Shown here piece by piece: positions 60,330-64,000 of a DNA stretch of 64,000 nt. Each line of letters begins with the position of its first letter. The first letter of the stretch is position 1. The stretch covers positions 3,720,001 to 3,784,000 of the forward strand of contig OX637794.1 of NCBI GenBank assembly GCA_951802425.1, given 5' to 3'. The position numbers and the translations under genes were made by a program. The notes beneath the pieces were generated by a model. That model worked only from the letters and a program-made list of their open reading frames with translations, did not search any database and had not been told where the DNA came from. Origin of the DNA: Clavaria fumosa (lineage: Eukaryota > Basidiomycota > Agaricomycetes > Agaricales > Clavariaceae).

Positions 60330-60640
60330 TATCGTAGGCTATAACGAAACGCTTTGTGCCAGAATCGAGCTCAACTCAAGGAAAAAAATTCACCATTCTT
60401 ATGTCCAATCGTTTGCATGCTTGCTGTGAAGGGAATCAGTCGCGACGTCCCAATGAGGGTAAATTGTGAACAGTACCTGTTACAGTGCCCTTATCATTTT
60501 CATCCGATAAATTTTTGCCCTTGCCCTTGCTTTTGTCTCTGCTTCTTGTTGTGCAACGCAGCCCCAAAGAATGCCCCAGCCTACGCGAGGAAGTGATGGC
60601 ATTCTACATGCACATGTGCAACGAGCAGACGTGAAACTTG
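60330..60640 (-). pseudogene. truncated duplicate of the TRP/Flc-like gene (3' end joined to upstream flank)
   Basis: Three blocks match the intact gene in order on the minus strand. At about 60590-60640 GCATTCTACATGCACATGTGC-like upstream flank; at about 60480-60580 a start of the last exons (GGGGCATTCTTTGGGGC for GWGVIW, then AAGAAGCAGAGACAAAAGC for KKQKKQGQKQ); at about 60425-60475 the last intron (TTCACAATTTACC, GGGACG, GACTGATT). At about 60335-60370 a match to the downstream region (ATAACGAAACGCTTTG for ATAACGAACACTTTG). The frame is full of stops. So a second copy once lay here and lost nearly all of its body. Confidence 0.7.
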
Positions 60641-61120
60641 AAGGGTACCACCCCAAAACCAGTAGAGGTTTTGATATGAGGGGAGAATCAGAGAGTATAT
60701 ACATTTATACGATCTGTGATCTGAGGTTGAATGTCAGGCTTGGGAGTATGCCAGGCTTGGAAACACAATCCTTATGACGAAGTTCACACATTCTGGATGA
60801 ATTCAATGATGCAACGATGGCCCAGCGCCCTTCCTTGGGGGAGAATATTCTCGTCACCAAAGTGTCCGATATCGTGTCCGATATCATGGACAACAAGGTT
60901 CGCGTTCTGTCCAATGCGTCTGCCGTTGTCAGAGGCAAAGTTAAGGATGTACTTGAGTAGTATTATCACGCAGAGTATTGAAATATGTCCTTTGCTGCAT
61001 CAGTTGATGTAACACAATATGGTCAGCGACCAGATCTTGGTATTTGTCCATCTACAATTCTCGGAGGAAAGGAACTGACGAACAAGGAAGCCACTATGGC
61101 GCGAAAGCGCCTCCACGGAA
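60641..61120. other. intergenic region
   Basis: 480 bp downstream of the NEDD1-like gene (minus). Minor repeats (CATATCGTGTCCGATATCATGG at 60871 is a partial palindrome). No gene seen. Confidence 0.45.
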
Positions 61121-63782
61121 CTAGTGATTCCTCTTCAACCTGGTGTTTTCTTCTCTGAGCAGTCGGTTCTCTTCCCTCAGCTCCACCAATTCGCGTCGGA
61201 CACCCTCGAGTTCAGTCGTCCATCCGCGCCCCATCCGGACGAGGTCCAGGTGAAGGCCCACCAGGTCTGAATGCTGGCTCCGCTGGAACTCGTACAACAC
61301 GTCAGATAAAATCGCGCGCAGCAGGTTCTGCGGACCAGCTTGTTGGTTTGCCGATGCGTCCATGCTTCCACGCGCCACAGCAGGCTCTGCAGGGCTCCGC
61401 AAAAGAGGCGAGGGGACATTAGGCCAAGCACGTGTTTGGGGCACCTGGCGCGCGGGCGAGATCACAACGGATAGTTGCATTTCCTCCCTCTTGTCATCTT
61501 CATCAGAGCTCGCGTCCTTCGTTTTCTCGCCATGTGCTTCTGTGAACCCGACGCGTTTCTTTCTCCGCTTCTGCTGTTGCTCGCGTATGAAGTCCACTGT
61601 CGGTATTCTCAGGTTGTGTGCTTCATCCTTACCGTGCGCCTTCATCGGTGTGAAAGATTCTTCCAAAGTCGATGGCATAGGCAAATCAGGGGACGGTGTC
61701 CGCGCCCCACTGCTTTCCCTCTCCCCATATGCCATTGACAGCAATGGTGGCTCGTGTCCCCTCGACCGCAGGCTAGCGGATGACGAGGTAGTGTGCCGCT
61801 CCGCCGCTCTTATCCCACCCCTCGCTCCTGCTTTCCCTTTGGAGCTCGTAGACGCAGACTCGACCGTGCCAGCCCGTAGGGCCAAGCTTCTGACAGACTC
61901 GGCTCTCGAGAAAGGTCTGGTGTCGCCTTTCGCCGGTGCTGAGGATATAGGCTCTGCGTTGTATGAAGCAGGCCGCTCGGCAGTTCCGTCCTTCTCTAGC
62001 CTTCTGAGATTTAACCTTTCAACTGAAGGGTCTGCCGTGACCGTCGACCGCAGGAAATCGGAGGCGACAGATTCGGTTCTCGATACAGACCGAACGCTGT
62101 CTCTTTCGTTCTTGGCTCGCGCGGAGAAGACAGACTCGAGGTCGCGTGATACACTGGACGGAGTTCGCTTCCGAGCGCATGACGCGTCGTCAGTCCGAAT
62201 TTTGGGTTCCTTGGAAGAACTAGTCGTATGAACACTTGAAGTAGGTGTCGTGGGGGTCTCAGAAGCTACGGGCACCTCTGGTGTCTCCTGGTAGTCTTGA
62301 GGCTTCGGTGAACATTCCAGATGTACTAGACATAACCATCGTCAGCATGCTGTGTTAGAGAACACAGAGGAGGGAATTTACTGGGAAAATTGGTCTGATT
62401 CATGGCTTCTGCACCAGCATAGCGGTTTCCTGATGGATCGCGAAGCGGAGACAGCGGTTCCTTTTCCTTATTTTCAATTTTGCCCTTGCCCTTATCTGAG
62501 ATATTTACCGCTTCAACTACTTTCCGGAGCCTGGCAAGGTTTGTCTTGCCGTTTTCACTTTCATCATTTGCAGCCTGCGATAATTGGGATTTTGCCCTCA
62601 TTGACACTGCAGATGCCTTCTTAACTCGGGGCGGTGTGACAGGTCGAGACCGCTTGTTGATGTGTTTGCTGGTTATCGTTGGAGGCTGGCGGCTAGACTC
62701 TTGTTTCCCCACATTCCCCACTGAAATTGTACTTGAAGTAGTGCTGATGGTGACAGTTGGCTTCTGCGCAGGCTCAGAACCCGCGATATTCTTTGTCTTC
62801 GAGTAGAAAGCGGTTAAGTGTGCGACATCAAAATCACATACAGAAAACGCACCTGCACGGCGATGCCAACTATTCTATCGCAATTCGCAACCCCTTCCCC
62901 AATGCACACTGTACCGGCCAGTTTGTCAAGTGCCCTCAAGTCAATGACTAGTAGCTTCCCATTCTCAGTGCCGGCCAGCAAGGACGCGCCAGATGGCGAA
63001 AACGAAAGGGCCGTGAGCGGTGTATGCACCGGCAGCACCCTGAGAAGCGGCCTTTCCTTGTCGAGGTCTACAAGGGCGATCCATCCGCCACCCATCGCAA
63101 CGCCGACGAGCGTCTTGCTGAACGGGCTGCAAGCTATGGCTACCACTTGACCCAATGCCATACCGTCCGCCTTCGGAGTAGTGATCGGTACCACCTTGAG
63201 CGGTGCACTAGGCCGCGTCGTGTCGTACACGACGAGCTGGGACCCGACGCCCAAGAGAAGCCGCGTGCGCGCATACCGGTGGAACGCAGACGTTGTGATC
63301 CGGCCTGCCGGCGTGCCCCGCAGGACGGTGTGCGAGTTAAGGGTAAGGTTGTGCACGTGCACCGCGCTCGCAGTGGTCGAGCCAAGCAGGGTGCCCTCGT
63401 TCGAAAGTGTGAGAGAAGTGATCACATTTGGAGATTTATGGGTGTCAATGATGTGCGCTGGCTTTTCTGGAGAGGTGGACGAGATTACATGAATCTTGGA
63501 GGTCCCTGGGATGCTGAAGATCAGGGAAGTTTTATCCTTCGTGAGAAGGTTCTCTGCGCCATTCTTGAGGGGAGTTATAGCCAGAAGTTCTCCAGAGGCT
63601 GTGAAGTGACACAAGTTTGAGGAAGACACCGTGAACAGTGATGTGCCATCCGTTGACCAGGCAATGGAGGTTGGCGATGATGTACTAGGAAAGGCGTGTG
63701 TCGGATTCACAACGCTGGGTGGGTTCTTGAGCAACTTGAGAGGCAGAAGTGCCAGCGAGCTTGCCGTGGTGATTGCTAGCAT
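61121..63782 (-). CDS. NEDD1: NEDD1-like WD40 protein with C-terminal coiled coil
   Basis: Exons: 62853-63782, 62382-62796, 61121-62325; 849 residues. Residues 1-310 form a degenerate WD40 propeller (TSIAWSTDGTSLFTVSSSN, VITSLTLSNEGTLLGSTTAS, LTALSFSPSGASLLAGTENG). The middle is Ser/Arg-rich and charged with many SP/TP sites (RTPSPDLP). The last 80 residues are a helix and coiled coil: NLLRAILSDVLYEFQRSQHS, DLVGLHLDLVRMGRGWTTEL and LVELREENRLLREENTRLKR. That pairing, a propeller plus a short C-terminal helix with LVxLxxxLxR, is what defines NEDD1/GCP-WD, which binds the gamma-tubulin ring complex and brings it to centrosomes and spindles. Orthology is inferred from architecture and the C-terminal pattern, not proved. 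Confidence 0.8.
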
Positions 63783-64000
63783 TTGTTGTCTGGAATTTGG
63801 CGCTCACTGCGGGAGAGTGTCAGTGAAGGTGAACCTTGACGCGCGCAAAATTGCTGTCACGAGGTCTCAACGCGTCTCTCACGTGATCAACTCCGAACCT
63901 GACCACAGATAGGGGTTAAGAATTTACGTTGCATTTAATTTACAAGCGGTCGTCGCTGATGGCGCCTCCAAACACCTTGCTCTACTACTTATAGTGTCCT
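63783..64000. other. upstream flank of the NEDD1-like gene
   Basis: Promoter side; no ORF of interest before the window ends. Confidence 0.45.

Overview
The window looks like nuclear DNA of a filamentous basidiomycete, most likely an Agaricomycete. Genes are rich in introns of about 45-60 nt with GT-AG borders (one GC-AG), promoters are compact and divergent, a Ty3/gypsy element with chromodomain is present, and the gene set is typically fungal: Zn(II)2Cys6 regulator, Pam17, Golgi apyrase, TRP/Flc-like membrane protein. All exon models were spliced by hand from reading frame, splice signals and family conservation.

Layout. (1) 1-12.6 kb is repeat territory. It holds the end of an unrecognised multi-exon gene (1-1683), old repeat debris, and a decayed minus-strand Ty3/gypsy element (about 3.0-11.7 kb). 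The element carries stops and frameshifts in gag and pol and is split by a 1490-bp solo-LTR-like insert (7985-9474) with a perfect 5-bp target duplication. Simple repeats follow. (2) 12.6-17.4 kb: D-aminoacyl-tRNA deacylase (minus, one base short of an open frame) shares a 107-bp promoter with a PPIL1-type cyclophilin (plus); a Cdc4/Pop1-like F-box/WD40 gene follows (minus). (3) 17.4-26.3 kb is gene-poor, with homopolymer runs and microsatellites, leading to a ten-exon Zn(II)2Cys6 regulator (26.3-30.1 kb). (4) 30.1-38.3 kb: a tandem repeat, a His/Pro/Gln-rich protein of unknown role, and a chromatin-like protein with PWWP-like segments and Ser/Thr-Pro-Ser-Lys repeats. (5) 38.9-54.1 kb is dense housekeeping: Golgi apyrase and ELP3 (divergent), an F-box/WD40 protein with a four-cysteine knuckle, a membrane-anchored SH3 protein, a 15-exon SNF2-family ATPase, and PAM17 (divergent from the ATPase). 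(6) 54.5-64 kb: an Aha1 co-chaperone ending in a predicted membrane anchor, a TRP/Flc-like membrane protein with 19 His-rich tetrapeptide repeats, a broken partial copy of that gene, and a NEDD1-like WD40 protein.

The genes form no single pathway. Two recurrent themes are SCF-type F-box/WD40 adaptors (two genes) and tRNA or translation quality (DTD, ELP3). No operon-like or defence-like system was found. The most unusual items are the membrane-anchored Aha1, the His-repeat TRP protein with its decayed duplicate, the NEDD1-like gene, and the one-base lesion in DTD.
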